DNA from: Fagopyrum homotropicum
Taxonomy: Eukaryota; Streptophyta; Magnoliopsida; Caryophyllales; Polygonaceae
Direction of reading: 5' to 3'
Assembly: GCA_033239125.1 (NCBI GenBank)
Contig: BSWB01000002.1
Span: 7,783,001-7,847,000, forward strand
Length of the DNA stretch: 64,000 bases
Shown here: positions 49,081-59,711 of the stretch, one piece after another
Position numbering within the stretch: position 1 is the stretch's first letter
Layout: every line of letters begins with the position of its first letter
Made by a program: the position numbers and the translations under genes
The notes under the pieces: generated by a model
What the model was told of the DNA's origin: nothing
The model's input: only the letters and a program-made list of their open reading frames with translations
Databases searched by the model: none

Positions 49081-49651
49081 CGATTAGCCGACGCCAATTA
49101 CATGACTATTAGCGACGGTTGTACACAACCGACGCCAATAATTGGTATTTTTTGCCACGTTGATGTTGCCGTCGCCAAATAAAGACCAATGGCGACGGCA
49201 ATGCCTTGCCGTCGCCAACATGCGTGGCTAAATGAATTATTTTTTGTAGTGAAAGATGAGTACCTTCGATCTAGGAGCAACAATGGTGGAAGGAGCCTTG
49301 TGGAAGAGGCGTAGAAGAGGCGTGGAAGGAGCCCTGTGGAAGAGCCTTCGATCTAGGGCTAATATCAATTTTCGGTTTTTTTATTTGAGCGCAGATCTTG
49401 GACTTCGCGACGGTAATCAACAGCCGTCGCATTGCCGTCGGAAATAGTGTACATTGGCGTCGGTCAAACCTTCCCGACGCAAACCTCTGTCGCAAAATTA
49501 ATTATTCGTGACGGTAATGATATCGCCGTCGCAAAATAAAAGACCATATTTTTCGCCGTCGCCATGCCGTCGCAAACATTCCTCATTGGCGTCGGTAAAC
49601 CCTTCTCGACGCAAACCTCCGTCGCAAAGATAATTATTTTTTGTAGTGCTT

Positions 49652-49708
49652 GTACTCGCATTATCAGTAGTGAGGAATATAATTTTCAGTTCTTCTTACC
49701 TGTTAACA
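49652..49708 (+). repeat. Copia 3' LTR, right part
   Basis: The last 57 bp of the 151-bp LTR, ending CCTGTTAACA, followed by the TSD CCATG at 49709-49713. Confidence 0.9.
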
Positions 49709-49713
49709 CCATG

Positions 49714-50070
49714 CATCTCCCCTTCTCCTTGGATCCGGTAAAAGTACGTAACAATGAGGGTGAAACAAGAGTCCCCCTTACCGACCAATGCATGAATATA
49801 TTGTCTATTTTTGGTGATCACCGTCATAGGGCAGCTATTAGAATCCCACAAGAGCCAAATACCTCCACTTTGGCCCTCAGCTTCTACTCTATCTCTAGAG
49901 TCGAAACCAATGTTGTCACAAATTTCTTCCTCCACTCTCCCCGAACAATGCGTCTCAAATAAATCTAGAAAGTTCGGTTTATGTTTTCTAACCATGTAGC
50001 TCATAGATCTCCAGAAACTTCACTTCACGATTCCGAATCAATTCCATAAAATACCTATCATTGGCATTCA
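49714..50070 (-). pseudogene. LINE ORF2, N-terminal endonuclease part
   Basis: Minus strand: a decayed start near 50070, then VRKHKPNFLDLFETHCSGRV and GFDSRDRVEAEGQSGGIWLL. These are the catalytic ETH and SGG regions of a plant LINE endonuclease. The frame runs into the copia insertion; the rest of the domain lies at 35706-36156. Stops in the first 60 bp and a frameshift just before the insertion show it is inactive. Confidence 0.85.
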
Positions 50071-50379
50071 AATGAAAGAGGTAAGCCCTAGACTCTCAAT
50101 TTTGAGAGTCCGGAACATGGGATATTTGAGACCCCATCTCATCTTCTATCATTGCATTGTTACCCGAATCTGGCGACACCATTATAACTCAATAATTACC
50201 TGATGAACTATCTGCCACCTAGGCTGCAAACACAACCTCTGTTGATACTACCCTAATCAGAATTCTAACTTGCTAGGTTCCAGACGCAACCCGTTGATTG
50301 TCTTTAGTGCCAGATCCATGCTTCACCCTATTAGTAGTTATCTCCTTGGTCATTGGGTTACCGTTGGAACCTTCCTCCC

Positions 50380-51641
50380 TAGGTTTACCCTCTAACCTAT
50401 ACCATTTCTTGGCATGGTTACTAGCAGCTTTGACAACGGTCGTTCCAAACCTTGGTCTGTCTGATTACCTTTTCCCTGGTTTCTTACCAAGTTGGGAGCC
50501 TTCACATTCTTATCAACTACATGACCCCTCTGATCTGGATGCCCATCACTTTGTCCCTTGACTCTTGATGCCTCCTTTCCCTTGACTGCATGCTTTCTGC
50601 GAGGGACAATCATCCACGGACCATGTCCCTATTCATCCACTCCCATATTAATACCTTCAATAGGTCTAAAGGGTTTAATGACAGGGACCGTCTCCCCATC
50701 TCCAGTCTGCATAGATCGTGCATCTATAGGTTCATTTGCTTCCCGCGCTATAAACACAAATATCTTGCAGGTGACCATAACAACCACACTTGTAGGCAAG
50801 TTTGTATGCAGATTCTCGTATTCAAGAAGGAGCCTCTTTCCATTCAAGATCACGTCACCTTTTAGAGGGCAGGTCAGGTCCACCGTAACACAAACTTGTG
50901 GATATCTTCCCTTTGATAGTCTCAATGTGTTCGCATCAATCCGAAGTGGAGACCCTATAACCAATGTAATCGCTCTTAGAACGCTTCTATTGTACATCGC
51001 AAACAGTAACCCAGAGATTCGCACCAACACTCGTTAAAGATAACACCGATGACATATGGTTAAAGGATTCATCCCATTGTTGCATCACAAGATAATGCCC
51101 TTATAGCTTCCAAGGTCCATTTGTGAGAATGTCGAGCATGTCTACCTCTTTTTCAAAGTGTACTAGAAAGAAGTCGTTTGGTAAGTCGATAACTGTTTAA
51201 CCTCCTGCAATTTTCCAGATTTGTTGAAGAGTTCTTTCCAAAGCCGAGAATGAAATCATTCGACCTAACACTTTTACCACAATAGAACTACGCCAGGGAG
51301 CATTTAATACTTGGACTACATCTGGCGCCACATTGATAACTAGCGTTGCATCCTTTCCTTCGGAGAATTCAATCATAATCTTGCCGGATTCAACAAGATT
51401 ATCTAGCAGAATAAGCATATTCTTCCATGATGCATTCCCAAATAACATTGTACTCCAAGACGGAATCTTTTTCTGTCCATTGTCTTCTTGGGACCTTGCC
51501 ACATGATTTTGGAGAGGAGCTTTTTGTTGACCAGGATTCAAACCTGCCCCTATCGGTGAAGACGACAAAAAAAGTCTTATAATCAGGAGCGGCGGGTGGA
51601 GGGGAGCGGGTCGCCTCAAGCGTCGCCACGTTCACCGTCAT
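50380..51641 (-). pseudogene. LINE ORF1 (DUF4283 / zinc-knuckle type), broken
   Basis: From ATG 51641 (MTVNVATLEATRS) the frame shifts near 51560 into the frame that contains KKIPSWSTMLFGNASWKNM and ATLVINVAPDVVQVLNAPWR. It shifts again into LVRISGLLFAMYNRSVLRAI, PLRIDANTLRLSKGRYPQVC and LLLEYENLHTN. This matches plant LINE ORF1 proteins (RNA-binding, nucleic-acid chaperone role), with the DUF4283 domain followed by the segment leading to a CCHC knuckle, which is decayed. Only 20 bp separate the ATG from the element's 5' end. Confidence 0.8.
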
Positions 51642-51661
51642 TGATTAGTGTTTTTTTATAT

Positions 51662-51676
51662 GGTCACGACCTTTAG
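51662..51676. repeat. LINE target-site duplication, right copy
   Basis: GGTCACGACCTTTAG, partner of 35014-35028. Confidence 0.85.
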
Positions 51677-52551
51677 TGCATTTCTCCTGATTATATCCCG
51701 TATGATACCTCTTGTTCTTGTCGATCTGGGATAACCACATTTTTTACTCTTTTTCAAGTTTTTGCATTTCATGCAACCAACTTCACGTCTCCATTTTTCA
51801 TTCAAACGGAACTCAAATTTAACATATTAATATAGCACGAGCAAGAGCTTATGTAGATGAAGCTAAAACTCCCACTTTCCGGTGTTAACAATAGTGGGAG
51901 CCCACCAAAATAATATCCGGTACATGTGTTTATTTATAAAATTAGTTCCAACATGAAGCGTCGGATGTCAAACTTAAGATTTACAAAAGGCCACATAATC
52001 GAAGGAGGTATGGGATGGAGACAAAGCGAAGAGGACAAAACTGCTGCTAGCGATGGTGGAAGAAAACGATGTAGATAGGATTTGAGGCTAAAACTGAAAC
52101 CAAAGACATTTCCGAGATTACGGGAAGTGGCGTTGCTGTGGTTTCTTGGAAAGAGATCCGAGGGTTTCTGAAGATGATCGGAGTTGCTTGGTAAAGGTCT
52201 AGATTGTCGGAGAAAAACGGGGTTGCCGGAGAGAACCGAGGTTATCTGATTGTATGTCTGAGGGGTTACCTCTTTTCGTTGGATTTTGCTATATAGAGAC
52301 AGGTTGCTATCGTTGTACACGCCTACATACTTTATCATGTGTACGATAATTACATTTGAATACCTTACAGAGTTACAGATATTTCAGCTCGAGCGTTATT
52401 CATACCAAAGCTGGATTACACAATGTAACCTTATTTATTTAGATGATAACAAGGGTTTACATCCGACCCTTTTAACCACGTACTATCAAGGGTTCTACCG
52501 ATTAAGATTATAATATAACGACGAGCTGAAGAAGTGATTGATGTAGTACCG
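51677..52551. other. Downstream region of the FT-like gene
   Basis: A 134-codon minus-strand ORF (51934-52338) has no recognisable domain and is not called a gene. Part of the FT-like 3' untranslated region should lie just below 52552; no clear AATAAA was seen. Confidence 0.4.
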
Positions 52552-52825
52552 CTAGTCACGCGGCTCAAGCCTTCTGCCACCGTGGCCGCGCTCCCTCTGG
52601 CAGTTGAAGTAGACGGCGGCGACAGGCAAACCAAGGTTGAAAACCTCGGCAAACTCCCGGGTATTGAAGTTGGGACGGCGCCCTGGCCCCAAAACACTCT
52701 TTCTTCCGTCAAGCTGCCGGAACAATACCAACACCATCCGGTGGATCCCCATCGTCGGCTTTGGGCTTTCGTAGCTCATCATTTCTTTCCCTGAATATGT
52801 ACACATGTACGTTAACGACTATTTT

Positions 52826-52898
<73 letters not shown>

Positions 52899-53486
52899 GT
52901 TTTTTTATCATTTTTAAATTAGTTGTTCATTATATTTTGTATCACTAACGTACCAAAAGTTGCCTGAGTTGTGGCGGGAATATCGGTTACCAACCTGCAA
53001 AAACAATAATCATATTACTTGCATGAACATATATGTACGTACGTAGTGACATAAATCTATAGCTAATAGTTCTATTTGTACGTAAATATCACTTAAGTAA
53101 TTACCAATGCAAGTACTCCTTCATGTGAGGGTTGCTTGGACTAGGAGCATCCACGTCCACCATTACCTGCATGAATATATGCATGTATAGGTCATGTAAG
53201 CATTGGTGTTATGTATAGAACTCAAAAATAATTCATCGATAAGCTACATATATAACGCATGGATGTACGTAAACATATGAGTAATTACCAAGGTATAAAA
53301 GTTCCGGAAGTCATTTCCTCCGATTTCAACTCTAGGCGCAGTAACAACATGAGAAGGACGAAGATCAACTCCGTTGGTGATTCTGTTGTTGTTGAAGAAA
53401 ACTCTCATAGGAAGTGTCGTGTTGAAGGGATCGAGAAGATCTCCGATGATCCGTGCGATGGTCAACCTTTCCTTCTCATCCTCCAT
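52552..53486 (-). CDS. FT-like PEBP protein, four exons, 179 aa
   Basis: Exons on the minus strand: 53289-53486 (198 bp), 53106-53167 (62 bp), 52954-52994 (41 bp), 52552-52790 (239 bp), all with GT/AG introns. Exons 2 and 3 have exactly the canonical FT sizes, and the joined frame is open (179 codons plus TAG). Motifs: PRVEIGGNDFRNFYTL, APSPSNPHMKEYLHW, LVTDIPATTQATFG, GIHRMVLVLFRQL, FNTREFAEVFNLGLPVAAVY. Plant PEBPs of the FT clade are mobile florigen signals that bind FD and 14-3-3 proteins. Tyr84, matching FT Tyr85, places it on the FT side rather than TFL1. Oddities: the conserved DPDAP pocket motif reads DVDAP (V71). The external loop reads QLDGRKSVLGPGRRPNF, one residue longer than usual, with L, R and P where FT has Tyr134, Trp138 and Gln140. 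It may be a divergent or antagonistic paralogue. Confidence 0.93.
52829..52895. repeat. (TA)n microsatellite in FT-like intron 3
   Basis: About 33 TA units between exon 4 (ends 52790) and exon 3 (starts 52954). It fills almost half of a 163-bp intron. Confidence 0.96.
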
Positions 53487-53542
53487 AGCTAAGTTTTACT
53501 TCAATCTTACTTATGATATATGGTGCAATTCGGCTCTCTCTC

Positions 53543-53550
53543 TATATATA
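53543..53550 (-). promoter_or_regulatory. TATA box of the FT-like gene
   Basis: On the minus strand TATATATA precedes a GAGAGAG run, 57 bp upstream of the ATG at 53486. A start site about 30 bp downstream would leave a 5' leader of only about 25-30 nt. Inferred from position. Confidence 0.55.
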
Positions 53551-53559
53551 GGTATATAG

Positions 53560-54189
53560 TTTGACAATTGAGAAGACAATGGAATATTATGTATAGCTTA
53601 GCTGTATGTATACGTAGGCACATAAAATAAAAAGGGGAATATATGTTTTCTTTTTTCTTATAAGACAAAAGAAATGAGACCCACAAGTAAAGTCGCTTGG
53701 TTGTAAGATTTGTAGGGTTCCCTCATGCCCACGTACAAACCAAAACAATTTTGTGGCTCAAACTGGTTGATCCTCAATTGGTGAGAATAGGGTATATTTG
53801 TAATTTGTAGAAAATAAAGGGTCAAATCAGAATTTTATAAAAACTTTATGCATAAGAGATGATATTTAGGTGGGTCAAAGACTCAAAACCGAATTATAGG
53901 ATAACATGATACATTGTGTAGATTATCATTTGTATTTGTACATAATACATTGTGTAAATTAATTTTACATAATTTCAAACAAATATTATAAAATGAAAAA
54001 TAGATAACATCGTTTGTTTTTTACTAAATAATAATTTAGATTAAAAAAAATATACGTATATGGGAATAGGATTATATGAAAACATCTCTTGCTATAAAAA
54101 GTAAAAACCAGCTCTAAAAAGCATACGATCTAAAACCATTAACGATTATGTTTATGCATGAAAGAGATATCAAATTATTGATAGTGTTT
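53560..54189. other. Upstream region of the FT-like gene
   Basis: No gene seen. It may hold promoter elements; none is clear enough to call. Confidence 0.35.
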
Positions 54190-54440
54190 CTGTTTAGAGT
54201 TTTTTTTAATAAAACTAAACTTTATTCATCCAAATCGTATTTCTCAATGAGGGTGCATAACTTCGAAGGTAAAGCTTTAAAATGCGTAATAAAATTAGGG
54301 CACACACCCGCAGGGCCGCAAGCCAATAAGCCACCTTTATCTCCTCCCGTCGAACATGAGACCATTGACATGAAGAGAAGTCTACAACCAGCTTTCGGAT
54401 CATACTCATGACATTGCCCTGAGTTCCCCTCACCATACTC
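54190..54440 (-). pseudogene. LINE 3' fragment (RNase H tail)
   Basis: The minus strand reads SSCQWSHVRREEIKVAYWLA, matching the HVRREGN..AH.LA motif at the end of plant LINE RNase H. It ends near TLIEKYDLDE, a TGA stop, ATAAAG and a run of A (poly-T at 54198-54205 on the plus strand). It is a 5'-truncated LINE insertion, unrelated in position to the larger LINE. Confidence 0.7.
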
Positions 54441-55275
54441 CCGCTCTTTAGCTTCGTAATTATAACACGATCGTGGACTTTATGCTATTACAAAATGACC
54501 GTGAAAACACGGTCGTGCAACACAATAAGCACGAACTTCTAAACACTAAACACCAAATTGGAATATTGCAAGCCTACCATATTAAACTTTTATAAACTTA
54601 TGTCACCTTACATAAATTTTCATAAACTTAAACTTTCAGTGAAAATTTCAATGTCTTCTTTAGTTGAGATAATTGATTTCAAATCGGTTACTTCTCCTCT
54701 TTTAGATTGATTTTAGAATGAAATTTTAATGGATATATATTTTGGATTTGGGTCTAACGTGCGTGTGTGCATGCACAATACCCCAATTTGCAATCCATTT
54801 CACATTAATATGGTTTCAGACGGGTCATGGCTTATTGAGATTGTTGGTCTCAAAACATTGATGTCGTACCTCGACTATCATATAAAGTCGATGAACTACT
54901 CCTTTTACTGTGAACTAAGTCAAACAGTTGTAGTGGTGTGTGAAGATAAACACATCGGTAATAAACAAAAGTGGAGTCTTGTATATATATAATGTCGATG
55001 GACTACTCCTATTGTCAATTAATTTTTGGGAGGAGTATATATTGAGTCTAGACCTAACATGCTCGTGGAAACCAACATTATATTGGCCCATGCCATATAT
55101 CCATAATTTAACATGGTAACATATGTGTTACGATCCTAACCGTTATACTAACTATAAAAAGAATGAGATGATAAATCATTTTGTTCAGATGAAAATTAGG
55201 TTCGTTCCCAATATATACTTGTGGGTGTGTTGGGATAATGAAATTCTCACACTAAAAGTCGGAAATTACTAACAT

Positions 55276-55335
<60 letters not shown>

Positions 55336-55785
55336 CGGTGATCAACTCCTCTCCTCTGTTGGGGTTGTTTATGACAAAATCTCACTGAAAATGTATAATA
55401 GACTTGAAACTTAGCTCACAAACTAACTCACAAACTCACCCTAAAAACACAGAATATCCCAACTCCTACTAATGAAAAAGCCTATAACGGTATTGACATG
55501 TGGTAGAACCTACGTATATTCTTCAAATCGTTCATTTTAAAGCCCACGTACAAAGAAAGGGGTGTGATAAGGATCGAAAATCTAGAGGATATCTTTTACC
55601 TTTTTAAAAGTGTATATGAACTGAATATATATTTTTCGAACAAATCTAAGGAATTGGATATATATTTTTCTCGTAACGTGTGGAAGACACTTACCTTTGA
55701 GCTTCCACCATATGATTTCCTGAGGTGCAACTCTGAAGGATAACGGAGGAAAGCATATAAACGAATAAGATTCATAGCGACTGTT
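54441..55785. other. Intergenic, nothing recognised
   Basis: AT-rich with a (TA)n tract at 55282-55333. The ORF at 54729-54992 has no family support. Confidence 0.4.
55282..55333. repeat. (TA)26 microsatellite
   Basis: Uninterrupted TA dinucleotides. Confidence 0.96.
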
Positions 55786-56199
55786 GATGGGGCTGAGTAT
55801 ATTAGTTTTGATTTATCTAACTGAATCGAATCATTTCAGTTTAGACCGAAATTACTCGATAATTGACAATTTAGGTTCGATTTTAGGTCTACATATTTTA
55901 GAAAATAGGTTTGGTTTTTGGGTAATGAGCGCAAAATCGATAGTCTCGAAAAACCGACTTTATCTTAAAAAAACGGTTCATATTTGTTAGGTTTATTTAA
56001 ATAAATTTAGATTGAATATTTCATATTTGTTATTTGTCAAATAGATGAGAGTGACTATATTTGTACTTTATATAGTAATTTTGTTTTTAGTTAAATTATC
56101 TAAATATTTCTGTCTTTTACTTTTTAGGTCAGATTAGGTCCAAAATCTAACCAAACCGAAACCGACTCTAGTAAGTTCGATTTTGGTTCTAATATTTCT

Positions 56200-58697
56200 A
56201 ATTTGTTGGAATAAACACCGACGACTTATCTTGTTGGTCCCTACCGTCCGTTGGTAAATTTCCAACGGCATTAATAACTAACCGTCCTAGCCGTCAGTAA
56301 AATCTCGAACAATTAGCATGTTCACAAGCAACGGTCCAAACGGTTGGTACCATACCAACAGTCCAATCCGTTGGAAATACTCCGACGACCGTACTTGTTG
56401 GTAACACTCTGACAATCTACTCCGTTGGTAATACTCAACAACCTAAACCGTTGGTATTACCCTGACAACTCAAACTGTTGGTATATTCCTAATCCTATTT
56501 TGTTGGTAAATCAACATCTAATTTTAAGTTAAAAATTTTTTTTGAAGATTTTTGGAATGTTGTATACGTGTACATAGATAAAAGTTGTACTTATAACTCA
56601 ATTGTTTAACTTAAATCTATAAGTTTTTTTTAAAAAATATATACGAATAGAGATCTATTGTGATGAGTTATCAACAAGCATCGAACTAAAAAATTGTAGT
56701 ATTCAATGATGGTAGGTGTGTTTATTTCTTTTGTCTACAAAAGACATATTATAGTTCCAAAATATTAAAAAAAAAATACTCAATTGGTGAGTGATATATG
56801 ATTTATAGAGGTAAGGAAAGATTATGGAGATAGTAAACTTACATAATAAAGAGGAAATGATGAATTCACGTAACAATAACTCATAAGAAATTCATTGTTT
56901 GTATTGTAAATATGAAAATGTGAATATCACAAGTCGGAAATTGTTCGAATACACTTATTGAGGAAAGGGTTAATGTCATATTACTCTAGTTGAACTTCTC
57001 ACGGATAATCTATAACATAATATGGTCCAAGTTGTATTGTAAACAAATTCCATATTTTCCGAAAATTTTGTACGAATAATTGTTCCAAATCTTATATAAT
57101 TACTTTTATTATTTTTATAAATTTTGTATTAGTATTGGTCTTACAAAATTAATTAAATAGTTTAATCTATATAAGTATTTCAATTTTAGGGTAACTAATG
57201 CAAAGCAGGCTGGGCTGGGCTGACAGCCCAATTCTAGATGTAGAGTAATTAATATTAATCCCAACAGTTACTACTTTCTACAACCACTTAGCACGTTACA
57301 GCCGAAGCCCTGAGTTTCTACAACCCTGATAACCTCCCTCATGTTCATCATTTTACAAAACGGCCGCCAGATCATTGACGAGCGCAATGTATCCCTCAAA
57401 TGTGTCATCACCGAGAGCATCGACGACCCTATGCGTGGTGCACCCCTCGCAAAGGTCGCCTTCTGCTTCAAGCACCGGACGGAGCTCTTTGTCGCCGCCG
57501 AGAGTATGTACACGGTCAATTCATCTACTGCAGTAAGAAGGCTAACCTCATGTTCGGAAATGTCTTGCCTTTGAGGTCAGGAGTTGTCATATGCAATTTT
57601 GAATACCATGTCGGTAACCGTATGCAATGAACTTGGTAGTGCCATTCTTCAACGAATCTTTATCTTTTATTTGTTCACATTTTCAATTTCATCGGTTACT
57701 ACTTTGATTGAAATTGTTATGACTAGGAACAGTTAATCCACCAAAACTGCTCCAAATAGTGGTGTTTATCTGCATTATCCTATAACACCAAATATATTTT
57801 GTGTTCTTGCATATAGTTGAGTCTTCATCAAAATTGAGTTGTATGAGAAGCGTGTGTTACTGTTTCGGTGATAAAGGATGTGGTGGCGGCAATTGAGACT
57901 TTTGTTAAGAACAATCCAGTTCAAATCAAATGGCTCTCCGGACAGCACTTTGAGCCCTAATAGTGAGCGACACGATCGGAATGTTGATCTTGTTGAACAA
58001 CTCTATGATACGGTGTCCAAAGGGATAATGAGAATGGTGGTTGGATAAATTAGGACGGGTGTTAAATTATTTCTAGAACTATATGTATCGTGGTGTACAT
58101 TTGGAGATTCTTCTTATATTTACTAGTAAAATTTTATGGTATTTGACATATTAGTATATTTGATTGTTTTATGTTTTATATATTTGGTTATTATATGTTT
58201 TGTTAATATTTTTATTTTATTAAAATGAAAAATTTGTGAAATTTATAAATATAAAAACATAAATAATTTATATCTAATAGTAGATCAATCAATAATAATA
58301 TGATCCAACAACGAGATACATTGAAAGCAAAACAACTCGTCCATCAAAACCCCAACCTCCTATTTCCGACATTCTCATCCGTGGGAACCTATCCAACGGG
58401 CCATTCCGTCGGAAACAACCCAACAACCTGTTTTGTTGGTAATAATCCAACTACTGAATCTGTCAGAAGAAAATCCAACAGAAGAGGCCGTCGGAAACAA
58501 CCAACAACCATATCCGTTGGAAAACCACCCACGGGTTCGCCCGTTGGTAATAAACCCAACCACCTGATCCGTCGGAATAATTAGTGACGAGTCATTTGCC
58601 AACAGATCGAAGCCCAACGAACAAGCCCCTTGGGATCTTCACATCCGTCGGCAAAAGGTAACCATTATGGTCGTCGCTATCATCAACTTTTCTAGTA
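56200..58697. mobile_element. CACTA-like element carrying a ribosomal protein gene fragment
   Basis: The right end TTTTCTAGTA at 58688-58697 is one base from a CACTAGAAAA terminus. Subterminal repeats of CCGTTGGTAATACTC / CCGTCGGAAACAACC type fill 56205-56510 and 58390-58600. The left terminus is not clearly visible. Between the repeats lie an RPL8 fragment and a second coding-like piece near 57880-57957 (DVVAAIETFVKNNPVQIKWL) that I do not recognise. No transposase seen. Confidence 0.55.
57350..57628 (+). pseudogene. 60S ribosomal protein L8 (uL2) fragment, frameshifted
   Basis: The plus strand reads SIDDPMRGAPLAKVAFCFKH and ELFVAAESMYT. A one-base deletion near 57513 follows, then the next frame gives GQFIYCSKKANLMFGNVLPL and RSGVVICNFEYHVGNR. 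This is the central part of cytosolic L8 (uL2), the RNA-binding protein near the peptidyl-transferase centre. A short stretch after LPLRS is missing compared with the family. No intron is seen in the covered part, so either a processed copy or capture of a single exon is possible. It lies between the subterminal repeats of a CACTA-like element. Confidence 0.82.
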
Positions 58698-58783
58698 ATT
58701 CGGTCCAAGGTTTTAGAAAAATCGGTTTTAGATTCGATTCGATTTATTGCGGTTTGGTTCGATTTTGGACCTATGCTCATCCC

Positions 58784-59269
58784 TAAAAGTAGATGTGACA
58801 ATTAGATCGGTTAAAGGTCGTTTGAATGGTGATTGAATAACAACTAAACTTGGTCTTAGTTCTTATTATACTTATATCATTCTTAGGACTAGGGTTGAAT
58901 ACAAAATTGAGTCCATCACACATTCCAACTATTATACACGTGACATTATTATGATGGGCCTTATTGAATATCGTCGGGTCTTTATCGTCGGATCTTATTC
59001 AGGTTGAGATCGGGATGGGATGAGACGTGACCAAATTCGGCTAGTACGCTTGTATAGAATCAATAAAACAAAAACCATAAAATCGCTACAACCTTATTTG
59101 AGAATTTGAGCAAAAGTAGTGAGTAGGGAGCACGATGAAGAAGCATAAAAATTTACGACTTGCAAAAATCTCAAATCCTCTCGGACCCATATACTGAGGT
59201 ATAACTCTCTCTATCGGAGGCATCACATCTCCGCTCAAAAAGGTCAAGACCTATATCTAACTATAACCT
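58784..59269. other. Intergenic or 3' part of the antisense chromovirus
   Basis: No gene seen. It could be untranslated or LTR sequence belonging to the integrase fragment at 59712, but no LTR ends were found. Confidence 0.35.
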
Positions 59270-59620
59270 CAAAACACATGTATGGAGGAATCACCATCTC
59301 CAACAACAACATCAATATGCTCGCCAGTGGCACAGCGGAAAACCATCTCTAGCCAGCCTATACTCGCATCACAAAGGCATAGAGAAAACACATCTCTTAT
59401 CATAATCACCTCACAGGGCATAGAGGAAACACATCTCTAGCTATATCATACTCATAACACAAGGCATGGAGGAAAAACATCTCCAGCGAAACTATGTCCA
59501 TCAAAATAGCGTGGAGGAATAACCATCTCCAACTATATATATCCTAATCATATCCAGATAGCATGGAGGAAAGAACCATCTCCAGCTATAACTCGAGCTA
59601 GCACATCAAGATCTAATAAG
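59270..59620. repeat. Degenerate short tandem repeats (GGCATGGAGGAAAC..CATCTCCAGC)
   Basis: At least six copies of a unit containing GCATGGAGGAAA and CATCTCCAGC recur at roughly 50-80-bp spacing. The GGAG and CTCC parts of each unit are complementary, so each could fold back. Repeats of this kind are often found in the 3' untranslated or LTR part of Ty3/gypsy elements. Confidence 0.65.
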
Positions 59621-59711
59621 ATCATAAATCACATCAAAGCTAGCACGAAAATAAACACATCAAAGCACATGAGCACATAAGTACATAACCACAACACTCA
59701 CCAAGATAGCA

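Larger units (their letters stand above)
45223..49251. mobile_element. Non-autonomous CACTA element (inner), carrying TRAPPC2L exons
   Basis: 4029 bp from CACTACAAAAAATAATTCA to the matching inverted end at 49251, with a terminal inverted repeat of about 45 bp (two or three mismatches by eye). The 3-bp TSD is AAA (45220-45222 and 49252-49254). Subterminal GGCGACGGC repeats at 45255-45530 and 49085-49225 resemble those of the outer element. No transposase ORF. It contains exons of a TRAPP-complex subunit gene and other unassigned coding-like pieces on the minus strand. Confidence 0.92.
40931..49648. mobile_element. Non-autonomous CACTA element (outer), carrying kinesin exons
   Basis: 8718 bp including the nested element. 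It starts CACTACAAAAAAAAATAC and ends TTTTTTGTAGTG, with the 3-bp TSD CTT (40928-40930 and 49649-49651) inside the copia LTR. Both ends carry subterminal repeats built on GCGACGG / CCGTCGC (40953-41235 and 49398-49628). No transposase was recognised. A short minus-strand open stretch at about 41510-41590 (ESIGEKVKESAAEEVAQEEN) is acidic and unassigned. The middle holds fragments of a kinesin gene with introns, and the second CACTA element is nested at 45223. Confidence 0.92.
36162..49708 (+). mobile_element. Ty1/copia retrotransposon with a CACTA element in its 3' LTR
   Basis: 151-bp LTRs flank a gag-pol frame. The 5' LTR is 36162-36312. The 3' LTR is split into 40837-40930 and 49652-49708 by a CACTA insertion, and the two parts also add up to 151 bp. 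The LTRs begin TATTGG and end AACA (a TA...CA terminus rather than TG...CA), supported by the CCATG TSD. About four differences between LTRs are seen. The element lies inside the endonuclease of the antisense LINE. Confidence 0.92.
35029..51661 (-). mobile_element. L1-type LINE, antisense, RT-deleted, interrupted by copia
   Basis: The poly(A)-like tail on the minus strand (AAAATATAAAAATAAAAAT) ends at 35029 and the 5' end is at 51661, with 15-bp TSDs on both sides. Without the inserted copia and one TSD copy the LINE is about 3.1 kb. It contains ORF1 (DUF4283/zinc-knuckle type), the endonuclease part of ORF2, the post-endonuclease spacer and the end of RNase H. The RT is missing. It is the outermost layer of a four-level nest. 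Confidence 0.85.
55786..58783. mobile_element. Possible element with GGGATGAGCATA-type inverted ends
   Basis: The left edge reads GGGGCTGAGTATATTAG. The right edge in reverse complement reads AGGGATGAGCATAGGTCCAA. Both are followed by stretches rich in TCGGTTTRG / CGAACCAAA words, a layout seen in small hAT-like or similar MITEs. A second element appears to be inserted between about 56200 and 58697. Ends are approximate. Confidence 0.4.

Noticed and set aside
51934..52338. 134-codon minus-strand ORF just downstream of the FT-like gene
   Set aside because: No recognisable motif and composition like non-coding DNA; no splice or promoter evidence.
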